A stretch of 64,000 nt of DNA, from positions 50,795,783 to 50,859,782 of the forward strand of contig CM067592.1 in NCBI GenBank assembly GCA_034336665.1. Direction: 5' to 3'. The notes under the pieces were generated by a model. That model was not told the DNA's origin and searched no databases. It saw only the letters and a program-made list of their open reading frames with translations. Each line of letters opens with the position of its first letter. Positions within the stretch are counted from its first letter, which is position 1. This document shows positions 49,836-63,022 of this stretch, one piece after another. The position numbers and the translations under genes were made by a program. The DNA comes from Luscinia megarhynchos (lineage: Eukaryota; Chordata; Aves; Passeriformes; Turdidae).

Positions 49836-50480
49836 CCCATTCTTAAGAAAATGAAATAAAATTTTTAAAAACGAAAAACAAGAAGAAAAAAAATGGAAAA
49901 ATTCGTAACTTTTTACATCATAGGTGTTCTCCAACTTAGTAGAGGCACAAGGAATTAGTTTATGTTACTAGTGTTAAAGTAGAAAGCTATGGAAACTGCT
50001 TAGGATCAGTTCAGCAAAAATCTGCAGCACAACTTTAAATCAGGAAATGCCGTCAAGGAAATGTTTAGTTCAGTAACACAGGAGATTTAAAATCTATCAA
50101 GCACAGGGCATTTGCTGTGGGTTACTTGCTCTATACTAATCAATGATATAGTAAGACCCTTTACCTCTTAACCATAATTCATTTGGGTTTTTCTTGTCTT
50201 CTCTACATACTGTAAATTATGTGAATTGAAGAGTCTGCTTTGCTGCTGTTCTGGAGGTAAGGCTACAAATCCAGGTTTTGTCTTAAAATTTGTATTCTTT
50301 CCATTGCTCCAAGTGTCATAAATGTCTCTTCTTTCTACTGTCTAGATATGTTGAATTTTAAAATTAACTTAACAGTAATGAGATGAAAATGTTAGTTCTA
50401 TTGTGTCAAGATTGCTATGGGTTTAGGTCTTCAAAGAATCAAGAGCAGTTGTTGGTTGCTGTAAAGTTGTTTGCTTGTAG

Positions 50481-50648
50481 AGGCACATCACTCTCAAAGA
50501 CAAAGTGTTCCAAGCATTAAAGTCTGTACTAAAACTTTTTGGCATAGACACCCGATCAGAAGCAGAAGCAGCTCTCCTGTGCAAAGTCCTGAAAAAAGAC
50601 AGAAGCTGCAGCAGGAGCTTGTATCTTCTTCTGGGCAGTGATGATGGT
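50481..50648 (+). other. Exon-like open frame, unidentified
   Basis: Open from just after the stop TAG at 50478-50480, which is also the AG of a plausible splice acceptor (TTGTTTGCTTGTAG). The product begins RHITLKDKVFQALK and continues with KLFGIDTRSEAEAALLCKV, a charged, Ala/Glu/Lys-rich composition unlike the Phe/Tyr/Ile-rich products of random AT-rich frames here. A possible donor GTGAGG follows a GATGGTG repeat near 50649. There is no upstream ATG in frame; the open frame begins internally. No protein family recognised, and no neighbouring exon could be identified. A chance open frame remains the more likely reading. Confidence 0.2.
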
Positions 50649-51968
50649 GGTGAGGGGAGAGAGAGAGGGAGAGATCTCACTCCAATACATGGATTTTTAT
50701 TTACAAATTACCCAATGAGCTAAAAACAGGAACCTGAAGCATTTCTTCTAAATCTATTAGGATTCTACTTCTACAGTATGAAAGCAATGTTAATCATTGC
50801 GCATAACCTGCACGTGCAGCTCTCTCTATTTACACAAATTGTTCTATCTGTTCTATCTGAAGAATGTAAGCAATGTTCTTACTATGTTTTCATTATGTCT
50901 GGAGCTAAGTTTCTGAACTCTCACCGAAGCTTGCTCTTTTATTTACTTAAAACTAAAGCTTACACTTCTACTTCATGTCTGTGTGGCTTAATGTATTTTA
51001 ATTTCTCTAAAGGTTTTAATTAAAAGCCTGCATTCTGTTTTCTCTTTGGGGGACGCAGAGAGGCCTCTGTTTTTCACACTCTGACACTATTGGAAGAGAA
51101 TATTATAAGGAGAAGTCTGATTTGTCCTTCAAAAAATAATAAAATACAATCTGACTCATTATGCATCTATGGCATCATTTTAAATCAATTAATCTTCATA
51201 AAATATGATCAAGATTTTGAACTGTCTCAAGGGTCTTTTAAGATGCCTGGACATGATATATGAAATGACTGAGTTTAGTGAAACAGTATATTCTTTTAAC
51301 ACTCTCAGCATTTGCCTTCTGGAGAAATGTACCCATTTTTGGTATTCCCTGGTTCACATTTGACATGAAAGAAAATGAGGTGCTCTATCTGATGTTAAGC
51401 TATCAATAGCAGAGAAGTCCTTAAGAAAATCTGCATTAACGTTTTATCTTTCCATTCAAAGTCAGCTCTGCCTGTTAGTAGGTGCTGCTACTGTGGGACT
51501 ACAGTGCAGCAATGACACAAAGTCAGAATAAGAAAATTGATGACTAACTGAAAAGAAGATGAAAATGTTGACTCAAACACAGAATATTTCAAGCAATTTG
51601 AAGTATTTTCTTCTCAGACATTGTTTGCTCCTGACCTTCATTGCGTTTTTTTTTTCCAACTATATCTAACATGATAGTGGATGTCATTACCAGTGTGTCT
51701 GTCCTAAATTGCTCTGAAGTGCTAGTAGGTGTTTGTCTAATATGCTGTAGTCTTATGCTGTAAATGTCACAGGGATTTTGCAAAACTCACGTTAATATTA
51801 ATTTTAAATATTTACCCTTTCAGAAAATATCTTTTCTCTATTCAAAGAATCCAACTTACATTCATGTTATGGAGCTGTGGTATGCCAAAACGGGAAGACA
51901 TTTTGTTACTCGAAAATATGTGTTCTAAATATGTGCCTTCTTTTAAAGATTGCCCACCAAAGATTTAC

Positions 51969-52028
51969 TAACCTAATTAACAACCTAGTTATTAACCTAG
52001 TTAACCTAGTTAATAAATCTAGGTTAAT
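51969..52028. repeat. AACCTAGTT short tandem repeat with a 10-bp inverted repeat
   Basis: Four variants of AACCTA(G/A)TTA follow one another. ATTAACCTAG (51991-52000) pairs perfectly with CTAGGTTAAT (52019-52028), leaving an 18-base loop. Function unknown; replication-slippage products of a palindromic word look like this. Confidence 0.8.
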
Positions 52029-52594
52029 CTACTCCTCATCTTGTGATCATATTTACTTCACTTTTTCTCATTCACTGAGTTTTAATGGTCTGTGAATTAG
52101 TGATGGTTGCTTTCCATTGGGATGATTATGCTTTGTTTTTCAGGAGAAAAATAATGTTTCTGAGATGATTTCCAATACATTAGCAATAATTTTCAGAGAT
52201 TTGGTGCACCTCCTCAGAAATTAGTTTGATACTTTGGAAGCCTGAACACAGATTGCCAGATGGACCACACTTTTGGCTTTATATTTAACCAAAAGTAATG
52301 CAGTTTTTATTTTGGAAAAAAATTGCTCTGTGCTAGAACTAAAGAAAAGGGTATGGTGGCAAATGTGACATTATTTTCAATATCTCATGCTGGAACTGAA
52401 TTAAAGCAGTAACACAGATAAGCTTGTGTGCTCACCTCTTTCCATGAATTTTTGTTCTCAATGGACCTCACAAAAAAAAAGTAAAATGCCTTTGGCTTGT
52501 AGAAGGAAAAAGACAGACATATAGAGATGTTCATGTTGTAGACAAATTAGGGACGATCAGAGTAAAGAAAAATAGAACTGTTTTTCTTATAGTT

Positions 52595-52672
52595 CTGGTT
52601 GGTTTTTTTTGTTCTGGTTGGTTTTTTTGTTTGTTTTATTGAGTTTTTTGGGGGTTTTGTTTCGTTTTTTTT
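52595..52672. repeat. GTTTT low-complexity tract
   Basis: Includes two copies of TTCTGGTTGGTTTTTTT followed by irregular GTTTT/GGGTTTT units. Confidence 0.85.
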
Positions 52673-53439
52673 AAACTAAAAAAATAATAATGAGTTATGA
52701 ATTATAGTGACTGAAGTGAAAATCTTTGGGGAAAATATAAGGCAATACTGTATTGCTCAGCTGGTGTCCTGGAAGAAATTTCTCTGACTGGCCCTTTTCT
52801 GTATTAGAACATGATTTTATGGTGACCCTGCTGAGATTCTTACAATTCTAGGCTGTCAAGTACGTGAAGAGAAATTTTTAAACATTGCTGGTTTCATTTT
52901 ACAGGAGTCTAAGAAGGCACAATAATCCTTGCTTTTTTTGCAAAGGTTAAAAAAAAAAGATAATAGAATTTTTTTCTCATCTGGGTTTCATGTCTGCCCA
53001 ATGTTCATCTGGGGCAAAATAAGCAGAACAGCTTTCTCCAGGATCGTGATATCAACAAGACAGTTTTTCATAGCCTTCTCCTAAGTTAGAATGTTTTCCT
53101 TTAATATTAATAAGCAAAGTGTTGTCTCACATTCTGCATTCACTCCACAAGCATGAACTAGAGAGAAGAAAAAAATTTTGGATCCATTTCAGGTTCCTTT
53201 CAAATCTGGTTCAGGGTCAAAATATAGCATAACGAAATATAAAATGTTAGGAGATATTAATCAGCTAAAGAGCTCAATCACTCCTTTGCTCTCAAGTGAA
53301 TCCTCCCCTGCTCAGTACTCCTCGGGCCCAGACTTAAAAGAGAATGCAGCTCGATTATCAGAACACTTAGAAAACCCTCAAAGAACCTTAAGGATGTTTT
53401 CCTCTTGTTCTTGTACATACTGAGAGATCCTTTCAGATT
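52673..53439. other. Unique sequence, no confirmed gene
   Basis: A plus frame at 53178-53423 (no ATG until 53241) encodes a Ser/Lys/Glu-rich stretch including SSITPLLSSESSPAQYSSG. It is preceded by a weak acceptor-like CCATTTCAG. It has no recognised family and no clear donor, so I treat it as undetermined. Confidence 0.35.
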
Positions 53440-53552
53440 TTGTTGTTGTTGTGGTGGGTTTGTTTGTTTGTTTGTTGTACTTGGTTTTGTTTGTATTTTT
53501 GGTTTGTATTTTTTTGGGTTTTGTTTTGCATTTTTGGGGTTTTTTTTGGCAT
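53440..53552. repeat. TTG / GTTT low-complexity tract
   Basis: A short TTG run, four GTTT units, then irregular T-rich GTTTT words. The Lys/Thr/Asn-rich minus frame across it is an artefact. Confidence 0.9.
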
Positions 53553-56500
53553 AGCAGAATTGTTATAGTTTTCCTTTTAAAGGAAAAATACGGTAAATTT
53601 CTGCTGTTGAAATAGCTTGATACCATAATTGCAATGCAGATCTGAATCTTAGTATTGGTTTTCACTTCTGCCTACAGTAATAGATTGCTGTTAAAAAGTA
53701 TGGTGTTTTCTGAAATGCTTAATACAGATTTCTCATGCACCTATGATTTTAACATATGATTGCAAGGGAGAATTGCATTAGCTCTGCAAAATATTGAAAA
53801 ATAACAGCTGCTATTCTTGAAAGCCTCACACTCACCCAGGATTCAAGTGTACAGAAGGGGCAGTGTAGGAGAAAATTTTATTTCCAGAGGGAAAGCTGGA
53901 GTAATTTTGAGAGTACCGACATTGTTCTTCCTGTCCAGGATCTTCTCCATAACAAAACGTGACTGGAGATGTGATATCTATTGTTAGCTGAGTGTGCTTT
54001 AGCCATGCAGTCTGATTCTTTTTTCCCTTTATGTTTATTTTAGACAAACCTGACAGGTAACTGTTGACAGCTTGAAAGTGGATTGATGGAAAGAGTTGTT
54101 CACTTTTTTTCAATCTCATATACACATGAGGCATATAATTTTTCCTGCTCATCTCTTTAATTTTCTTACAAAATTATTGATTTTTGATCTTGCTTATTTT
54201 CTCTTCTTCCTGTTGCTTAATAGGATGTGAATTTTTGGGGCCTGATGGTAGTGTAGTGAGTGGAAAGCAAATTATAGGAAGGGCATGTGCAATGGAAGAT
54301 GTATCTCAGAAAAAATATTTTGAACAATTCTATTTGACCTTTCTCCTCCAGGTAGGAGGAGAGGAAGGAGAGGAAAAAAAATCAAACCAACAGATACTGT
54401 TTTTTCAAAGAATGTATTAAGATTATTAAATGCATTAAAATAAATGTTGCTTATAGTTGTAGAATGATTGCAGGCAAAGTCTGGAATTTAGGCTACCACG
54501 GAAGAGTGACAGAACAGTAGGAGTTTTAATCTGCTATTGCTAACACTTGAAATATCTGCTGTTCTGGTAATAATAGCTATCTGCCATGTAGCAAAAGGTG
54601 AAATATCTGCAAGAAATATCTAAGGTAGGAGATGAAATAATTGCTAGTCACCTTGTAGTTCTAATGTTAGTTTATATCGCCACAATAATATTAAAGAATT
54701 AACAGGAATGACTGATACAGTAGTAATTTGGCAGTTATTGTATTGGAATTCCTGATATATTGATGCAGTTGAAAAAATATAATTTCAATTCTGCCTAGTT
54801 AGTCACCATCAGGAAATCCCTTGGTAAAAGTGACTTTCTGTAAAACATTCATAATCCAAATAAATTTTCTTTATTGATTACTCCAATACAAAATGCTTGG
54901 GAAACCTGTGGCTGATGAAATATTTACTTGGTTTTGGAGCTGAAACAAGTGATTACGGGTTACAGCTCAAAATGCGACCCAAAGCTTAGAGAATACAAAT
55001 GTTTTGTGAGAGTCTGTAATAGACCAGAAATAATCCATAAAACACCCCCTGCCAATAAGTAATGCTGTCTATATATGTCTCCTGCCTTGTAGACCTTATT
55101 TCCCATTCTGGTATGTTAATATTTCTAGGACTGGAATAAAAGGGTTTATGTCAGAAAGATATGTAAACATTTATAATTTGAATCTGTAATTCTGCCCTGC
55201 TTAGAAGATGATTTTCAACTTTTCTGTCTCCTTTTTATTTCCCAAAAGACCTTATGTTCCATATTTCCCTGTGCCACCTTCCTATTTGTATCACCTTAGG
55301 ATATTCTTGTCCCATATCAACTGGAATTGTATATTATGTAGGTTCAGGGAAAAATATTTACTACACACATCATTTAAAGTTTTTTTGGTTGGGCTGCAAG
55401 AAGATTCATATCAGCAAAGTAGAAATATGCCAGGAAAAACTTTTTTTATGTAGAATACAATTTCTTAGAGGCAAATGAAGGCATAATGTCTGAGATATGC
55501 TGATGCATCTAAATATAAAAGAAGGAGAGGATGAATGAAAGAATCCTTTGATAAATCAGGAGAATATTTACTGAACTTGCTACTGTGAATATTAGTAATT
55601 TTGTGATGCACTGCCTTTTAGACAGTGCATTTTTATTCTATCAATTATTATTTATCTGACTTCTTTACATATAAATGACCAGAGTTTTTTTTTTTTATTT
55701 TTCAATTTTGTTATTATGAATTATACCACTTCCCTCTCTAGTTACTCCTTCTAGCTCATATATATTGCCTATTTTTCCATATTTTTAGTGGAACTTATCA
55801 GAAAATATTCATAAAGTTAAATGCAATAATTTGAAATAGCAAGCATACAAGTCAAATAAGATTTTTTTTTTTCCTAGGAGAAAAAAATCTTAGTCACAGT
55901 CCCTCTCAGTTGCCCTATAACCACTATTTTCATTTTTCCTCAGAAAACACAGAAAGCAGAAAAAACCATGTGTGAACTTTCTTCTTCCTGAACATAACTT
56001 TAATTTGAACATAAGCACCTTCTTTTTACACAGCAATGAAGAATATTTATCAATAATTCAGTATCCTGTAAAAAATTGTATGAATAGTATCATTGTCTGA
56101 TGATGCTCATTTGGATCCATTTGGGTATGATGAAATAGCGGATATTAAAACAAAAGAAATATTTCAATCCCGTTGAAATAGAATAACAGAGTTGCTCTGT
56201 CAACTCATAGGGTTTGAGTTAGCAAAGTCTTCCTGCCTAAAATTTGAAATTCTTTGTTATTCTTTTGAGGAATTTAATAATCATTATATTGATATGTAAG
56301 ATTTCTAGCTGATATCTTTAGTTTGTGAATTACATTAATGCATTCATAAATTTTAATGGCAGAATTGTTTTTAGGAAATTTGACCTGATTAGCGTAGAGA
56401 ATAAGATTTTGATTACATTCCCTCATCAGAAGTGCAATTTTCATGACACAGAACTTGTCTTTATTGAAGAATACGCATTTTTTTTTCAGATATTTCATAT

Positions 56501-59500
56501 TAAGTATCATTATTAATGCATCTCGGTAGGTTGTCTCTTCAGGCAAGCTTTAGAATTAAATGCCAGACTTACCTATATCTATGCTTATGGTCATGAAGTA
56601 CTATTCTTGTATGTAAGCCTGCTGTACTTTTGCATATGTTGATAGAAGATGGTTTTGTATCTCCTTGTAATTTTCTGTAATTATTTTTTCATACCCTGTC
56701 TTATTAATTTCTTACTCTTTATCTCACGGTTGTTACGAAGTTCAGCAAGTTAGAGAGGCATTACGTTCAAGGCAACTGAAGAAGTTTTCATACTTGGGAT
56801 GTTGAATTGAAAGCAGCAACACTTCCAGTGAGTTTCTGTACTATAACATAATTTCCTGTGCAACTCCCTTCTGGAAGATGAGCTTCAGTACTTAATGTCC
56901 AGCAGGCTTCTGAAGGTGATGGTTATTGATAAACAACTGTTTGTCCTGGGACATCATATGAATGTTTCAATTTCCTCGTTTAATTTCTTAGTTCCCTGTG
57001 TTTCTTAGTGTCTTCTTGTACTTAGTTTACATTCTTGAGACTGCTCCTCCAAAGGTCATATGTTCTGATATGTACTTAAACGTGAATTTAAAATTTCTAA
57101 GACTCTCAACATGCACTCTACTGCTCTTGAAAGATTTCTTCATAAAATTTGATGTGTTAGTTTCACACAAACCAGTAAATGACATTACATTCGATTAATG
57201 TAATTTGCAGGGAAAGTGGACTAACAAAATTTCTGATTACCCAATATCTTATTATGGAACTGTTGGAGACTACTGAAATTCTGGATGCCTGAGACAAAAC
57301 AGAGGTGATAAGTATTCATTAAGTTTTGTTTGTTTGTTTTGTTTTTCCCCTGACAGACGTATTTTGAAGAATTATCATATCTGGACACAGATCAGTTTGG
57401 GGAACTGTTCAATTCTGATCAGAGAGTTTGCATCACAAGATGCTTTCAAAGCTTAGGAGAGCACATTTATATGCTATGTTTTTTCTTCAGTGATGACACT
57501 CAGCTTTCTCTAACTTACAGTGTAGTATGATTCTGGTTTAGGGAAATCCACACAGGAAGATTGCAATTTTTCATCAGTACAATGTTAACACTATATTCCA
57601 AGAGATTCCTTGGCTTTGAAAGAATTCACTCTTATGGGCAATATTTCTTTTTTTCCCTTGATTTCCTCAATCCACATGTTGACATTCTGAAAACTTCAGA
57701 TCACCACACATACTGAAATAATATATATATAGGTTTTTGTGAAGATAGGGAAAAGAAAATAGAAATGAAAAAAAAATACATATTTTAATACTTCCACCGG
57801 AAAAAAGTATTCATTACACAGACTTACAGAGGGCTTTACCTAGAAAACAGAACTTTTGTTGACATCTGCCCTAAGAAAATCTATTTCTTCATCCATCAAA
57901 AACCAATTCAAAATCCCACCTTCTATGCAAACATGCTGAGATCTGAAAGAGTATTAGTGTGGCTTATTTATCCCACAAATATGCCCTAATTATCATGAGA
58001 GTAGGTGACATGTTTTCCTGACTCGTTGTTTAATACTGTCACAGATTAATGAAAGTATGCTTTTTCAGTTACTAAAATTAATGGGAAAAAAAAGTATAGA
58101 ATGAGAAGCATTTGTTTTCCAATATATTAGACTGAAATCTTTTGCTTAGACATTGCTAAGTGATGCACAGGGGCTACGAAGGTATTTATTCTAGAAGTCA
58201 CACTAGTATAATTGGGACACTTCCGTGATTTTAGAGACCTGTTTAAAATGTATTCAGAAAGGTTAGTACTCAATTATGCAAAATGGTCTAAAGGAGAGAA
58301 AAAGTGAAAAGTCCACTTTGGTTGCCAATCCACAGGTCATTTATATGTTTCTATATTAGTAGATATTTCAAAGTCTTGGAGTAAAAGAGAGGTCTATTGC
58401 TCTACTGAAGAAATTAGGGAAAATACTATTAGTTTTGAGGTATGTTAACACCAGCAGTATGGGGTTCTTTACGAATCAAAAATCAGTCAAGTCTATTCAA
58501 ATCTACATTTTTCTTTGCAAAAGATTTTAGTAGTTCTAGATTGAGTAACTGAGAGATCAGTGGAACAACTTAACTTAAAAAAAAAGTCTAGGTATAATCT
58601 GCAATGCTGTCACTGGTTAAAAGCGCCAAGAGTCACAGCAAATATAGTTTTGTACAAAAACAAGAAAACTGAAATACATCTTTTTCTCCCAAGAATATTC
58701 TGCTGTGTCCATGACCAGCTTGACATTTTCCAGACCTGTCAGAAAGTCTTCAAACATTTTCCTGATACATGAATCCATTACATGAAAATCTGTTCCTCTG
58801 TGTGTTGTTAATGTTGTATGTCACCTTCTTTGACTTCTGTCTACAAATCCCCACAGCTGCTAAAAAATCAACAGATTGAAATGTCATTGTTTTGAGGACT
58901 CTACTGACCTTGAAATCCTAGCTTGTAAATAAATTGCTAATGTCATCATATCATGGATCTCATTACTATTATAACCATAAAAACAACTAGAGATCATTAA
59001 AAAGTTATATTGTAAAATACAGCAGTTCAAATAACAATGCAGAAGAGAGGTTGATCAAGCCTATTCTGTTAACAAATGCAGAGAATGACAAATCTGGGGA
59101 TCTGTGTGATGAAGTAATAAATTCTGATATTAAAGATTGCAACTTTTAATCTTCCATCAATTCCAATTTTTCACTACCCTACCAAATTCAAATAAAGGAG
59201 ATTCTTTTGCTATTGGCACTAACTTAAACTCTGAGAAAAATATGACCTTTTTATAGGCCATATACCTCATATTTTGGTGCAAACTGTCAGTGGTAAAAAA
59301 AGATAAATAGAGCTAAACAATATTAAGATATCTTGTCAGAACCTTAAAATACTTAAGAGTCAAGTGATAAAGCTTAGTTTTAAGTAGCATTCTGGTCTAA
59401 AACTCTTGTCAGTTTTGCAACCAGTGGCTATACTGCAATAGACAGAGACAACCTCAAGCGAAATGAATATATTTTTGTAATTTCTCAAAATGCTTGAAAT

Positions 59501-61500
59501 GGTTCCCTTTCTGTGAAAAAAAAAAACAGGAATTTGAATTTATTTGAATTTATTTATTCTTATCTGAACTGAACTAAATCTATTACTTTAGCATAAAAGT
59601 TGAAGATATATTTTAGTCTTTGCATGAATTTTAGTTATGATTATTGTGACTGTTTTCGTATTTTTTTAATTTTGATTTTGTTTTCACATGTTGGAATTTT
59701 TCAGACAGGAAAAGAAAAAAAATTTATGGGGTAGGGGAAGAGCTGAGTTCTAAAATATGACTCAAATAAGTATCAAAAATAATATTAAAATGGCATTTAT
59801 TAGAGTGAAATAAGTATTTTTCATGGGTATGGAAGCAGTCTGGTGACATCTTGCACAACAGGAATCATACAGATATGATTAGAAGTCACAGCGGAGTACG
59901 CCTGATATAGTTATACATTAATTTCCTTTCAGTATATCAAGCCCATCTATTTGACTTTGAATGACTTTTTTGTAACATTTCCAGCTACATTTCACAATTC
60001 ATTTCTCCTCTAATTTCAATACTGACCAGTGTTCCTTGTATCCTCTGTACCTAGCCCTTCTTTAGTTCAGAAAAAGAAAAATGAACCCTTTTACCCTCCA
60101 GCTTCTTCTGATTTTTTTTTCTTCGGCTTTTCCTTGTATTTTCTACACCAATATGTCCTGGCATCCTCCTCTGAAGAGCAGGTTCATGTTCTCACAGAAG
60201 ATTTATTGCTGAAGAAAAATAGGAAAAACAGTTATGATCAAGGGAATTGTTTTAAAAAGAACTTTTTATCATGGATTTCTACGTCTTTTTAAACATAGGT
60301 TGTTCATGTGTCTTGGGTAGTAAAATAAACAATGAAATCTACAATGTTCTTAACTGACTCATGTAATGTTTTGTAATTCAAAATCTAAGGGATATTTTGT
60401 TGGTTGGTTTTGTTTTTTTCTTGGCACCATAGTGCAGAAATTTTTTCAGTGATTTGTTTTAATGAACAAGAATATTACTTTCATTTAATAATAATGTTAC
60501 TATTCAGTTTTTGCCTTAAACAGCAGCTGTTACAAACCAGATATTTGTAACTTCTGCTGAAAACTAAGTAATTATCATTATGACCTTTATTATTATTATT
60601 ATTCCTGTGTTAAAGTTACAAGTTCTTCTAAACTCTTCACCTGTTATGCTACTTCTGCTTAAGGCTAAGACAAATAAAACATTGACCCTCTAGAGTAAGG
60701 GACAGTTGCTGAACACAAACAACATTGAGAGTTGGTTGTACTCACTATATTTATGAAGGCGAGCTTTATCACTGTTACTTTCTTATGTCATTTAAATATG
60801 TTTGGCAAAATAGACGAGACCAATCTGAGAAACTAAAAACTCAAGTTCTTAGCAGGTGAGACGATATACATCTACAGGTGATTTGCAAAAGGCTTTCACA
60901 GACGTGTCTGTATGTCTGATGTTTCAGAATGCTCATTTGTTCTACAGATGCAACTCTTCCACTTTTCTGTGTGGTCCATAGTTAGCAAAGTGAGCATAAG
61001 ATAGCCATTAATGTGATTGATGCACTTCTGCAGGCCTACAGCATGAAACCTTCTGATCAATACCTTTCTTGTAGGAACATGCAGAAGAAAATGAAGCAGT
61101 CTAAAAAACAAGACTCTAGATCTCTGCTTTCACCTATTTATAAAAAGGGACTGTTCTCTAAACCCCTGAAAAGAATGTGCTTGAGGATTATTTTGGGGCT
61201 TGATAATGAAACAGTAGATAGAAACCTGTAATGGGCAGAAGTTTTGTGGATGGATATGCTGAGTACTAAATTCAGTTTCCCAGTAGCTTTGTAACAATTT
61301 TTAACCTGTAGTTAATTGTACACTTATTTAAAAGCTGTCATCCAAAACTATTAAATTTTCACTTGCAATGCATTTTAGGGGTGAATGTAATACAGGCTTA
61401 AACTGTAGAAATTTTTTTTTTTCCTTGTTGGTTTTTGTTATTTTTATTGGCTCATCTCTGTAAGACTGCAGCTGTGCTCCAGCGTGGCTGGTACATCTCA
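53553..61500. other. AT-rich unique sequence, no gene seen
   Basis: Eight kilobases with only short frames (up to about 106 codons) lacking protein-like features, a GTTT run near 57326-57346, a short TA run near 57719-57730, and a short ATT run near 60587-60604. No CR1 or LTR sequence recognised. Confidence 0.45.
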
Positions 61501-61507
61501 GACTCAC

Positions 61508-62184
61508 CTGCAGAGAACCATCATAAGTACCCTCTGCATACAACTTTTCCATATTATCCCACAGTTTTCCAGGAACAAGCTTGATATTGCTCCTCTCCCC
61601 TATCATATTTAGTTTAAAGCGCTTCCAATTAATCTCACCAATCCCTTTCTCATTGTGATTATGTCTGATGTCTGATAGTCCGTATCATTGTCAAAACACC
61701 AAAATTTTGATGGTGACACCAGCTGTGAAGACATATATTAATAGACTCAGCCCATGTTCCTTTTGATACTGCTGCTTTCAACTAGAAGTATACAGCAGAA
61801 AATAACTTGTGCCCAAGATTCCCATACCAAATATCCAAAGGCTCTGAAATTCTTTTGATTGCCCTCAGACTATGTGTTTCCACTTCCGTGCCCCTACACT
61901 GCAGATCAGAAACAGGCAGTAGTCCATAGGCCACACTAGGCTTGGAAGGCTCCTGGTGAGGTCCTTAATGCAAGGAGGCAGCAGACCTTCCTATCGGTCG
62001 AGCCCTCTTGGCATATCAGGCCCTCTACAACTAAGCCCCATTTTCTTCTTCTTGTAAGCAACTGTAATATCATGGATTGACATCACTGATTGTGGTTGTG
62101 CCTCTGGTGTGACTGGACCATCATCCACTCGTCCTTAGGCTGGTCTTCTACATACAAAAGGTCAGACCTATTGTACAGAGGCAC
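61508..62184 (-). ncRNA. Candidate exon of an unidentified minus-strand transcript
   Basis: Inference from splice-like signals. Reading the minus strand, a strong acceptor (TCATCCTCCTTGCTCCCCAG, ending at 62185) opens the interval, and a near-perfect donor (TCTGCAG followed by GTGAGT at 61507-61502) closes it. A third signal, the donor CAG then GTGAGT at 62549-62544, lies upstream and could end a preceding exon. The interval is GC-richer than its surroundings. It has stops in all frames overall, so a long non-coding RNA fits better than a coding exon, but its last 177 bases (61684-61508) are open and encode a protein-like 59 residues containing GEINWKRFKLNMIGERSN and LWDNMEKLYAEGTYDGS. No family recognised. 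It could alternatively be a decayed retroelement or pseudogene. Confidence 0.25.
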
Positions 62185-62950
62185 CTGGGGAGCAAGGAGG
62201 ATGAAGAAACATTTTACCCGCCTCCCAGAACATGGGTTAAGATACATTTGCTTCTTGCTTTACAACTGATATCTCTTTGCTGGGGGATCGAGCCCCTTGA
62301 TCTTAAATTATTTCTGATGGCTGCATCTGTCTTGTGGAAGCCAGAGCATGGTTCCACACATAGGCACACAGAATATCCATTACACTGTTGTTCACACCAG
62401 TCCACTTGCTCGTGAATTACACCAAAAAAATGGTGATGCGTCTCTCACAGTGACACTTTGGCTAGATAGGATAAGGAAGATACTTCAGCTGCCACAGTGA
62501 ATAGACTTTTTTCCTGTCAGAACATGGCAAGATGTTCAAGAGTACTCACCTGACATGCAACTTCCTTTAGCCATGTCCAACTTGGCTTAGCTCTGAGCTA
62601 AAACAATGACTTGCATGAGACTCTTTGCTCACTCTTAAAAAGAATAATAAGTCCTCTCTGACTATAAATTTCTATGGCAGAAGATGGGGGATTTTTAAAA
62701 TAGAATGCTAATATATAAAAGTGGAAAAAAACTATCTCATTGCTTTTGCAATATTATAACCTAGAAAATGCCTACCAAACTAGCAGACCTAGCTATGCAG
62801 TGGAAATTCTTGTACACCACCTAATCAGTTATTGTCCAAAGGTAAACAATAACTAGCTAATGTTAGATAGACAGAAGCCTGGAAAACAGATTATGCTGTG
62901 CCAAGGGCATAGACAGGATGAATCATGTGCTTAAAAATAGAAAATTGTAA
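62185..62950. other. Unassigned sequence, partly GC-richer
   Basis: Up to about 62640 it continues the GC-richer texture of the preceding interval; after that it is ordinary AT-rich DNA. A 63-codon minus frame (62214-62405) is Cys-rich at its start but resembles nothing known. Confidence 0.4.
62544..62556 (-). promoter_or_regulatory. Splice-donor-like site
   Basis: Minus-strand GCATGTCAG then GTGAGT, matching the vertebrate donor consensus. Just upstream is an ATG in good context (GACATGGCT). It supports, but does not prove, a minus-strand transcript in this area. Confidence 0.25.
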
Positions 62951-63022
62951 AGGCCAGGATTTGGACTTGACAATGCTTGTGCATCTCTTTCAACTCAGAA
63001 TATTCTATGGTTCATGAATTCT
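62951..63022 (+). mobile_element. CR1 LINE 3'-tip remnant
   Basis: AGGCCAGGATTTGGACTTGA, then CTTTCAACTCAGAATATTCT and ATGGTTC/ATGAATTCTG follow the last 70 bases of a plus-strand CR1, including decayed terminal repeats. Short and diverged. Confidence 0.75.

Larger units (their letters stand above)
49836..52594. other. Unique sequence, no confirmed gene
   Basis: Contains an exon-like open frame at 50481-50648 (listed separately) and the palindromic AACCTAGTT repeat at 51969-52028. No repeat family recognised. Confidence 0.45.

Noticed and set aside
62281..62300. GGGGCTCGATCCCC on the minus strand resembling a tRNA B box, and the plus-strand TGGGGGATCG resembling a retroviral primer site
   Set aside because: No A box at a suitable distance, no cloverleaf, the T-loop is one base short, and no LTR edge lies directly upstream.
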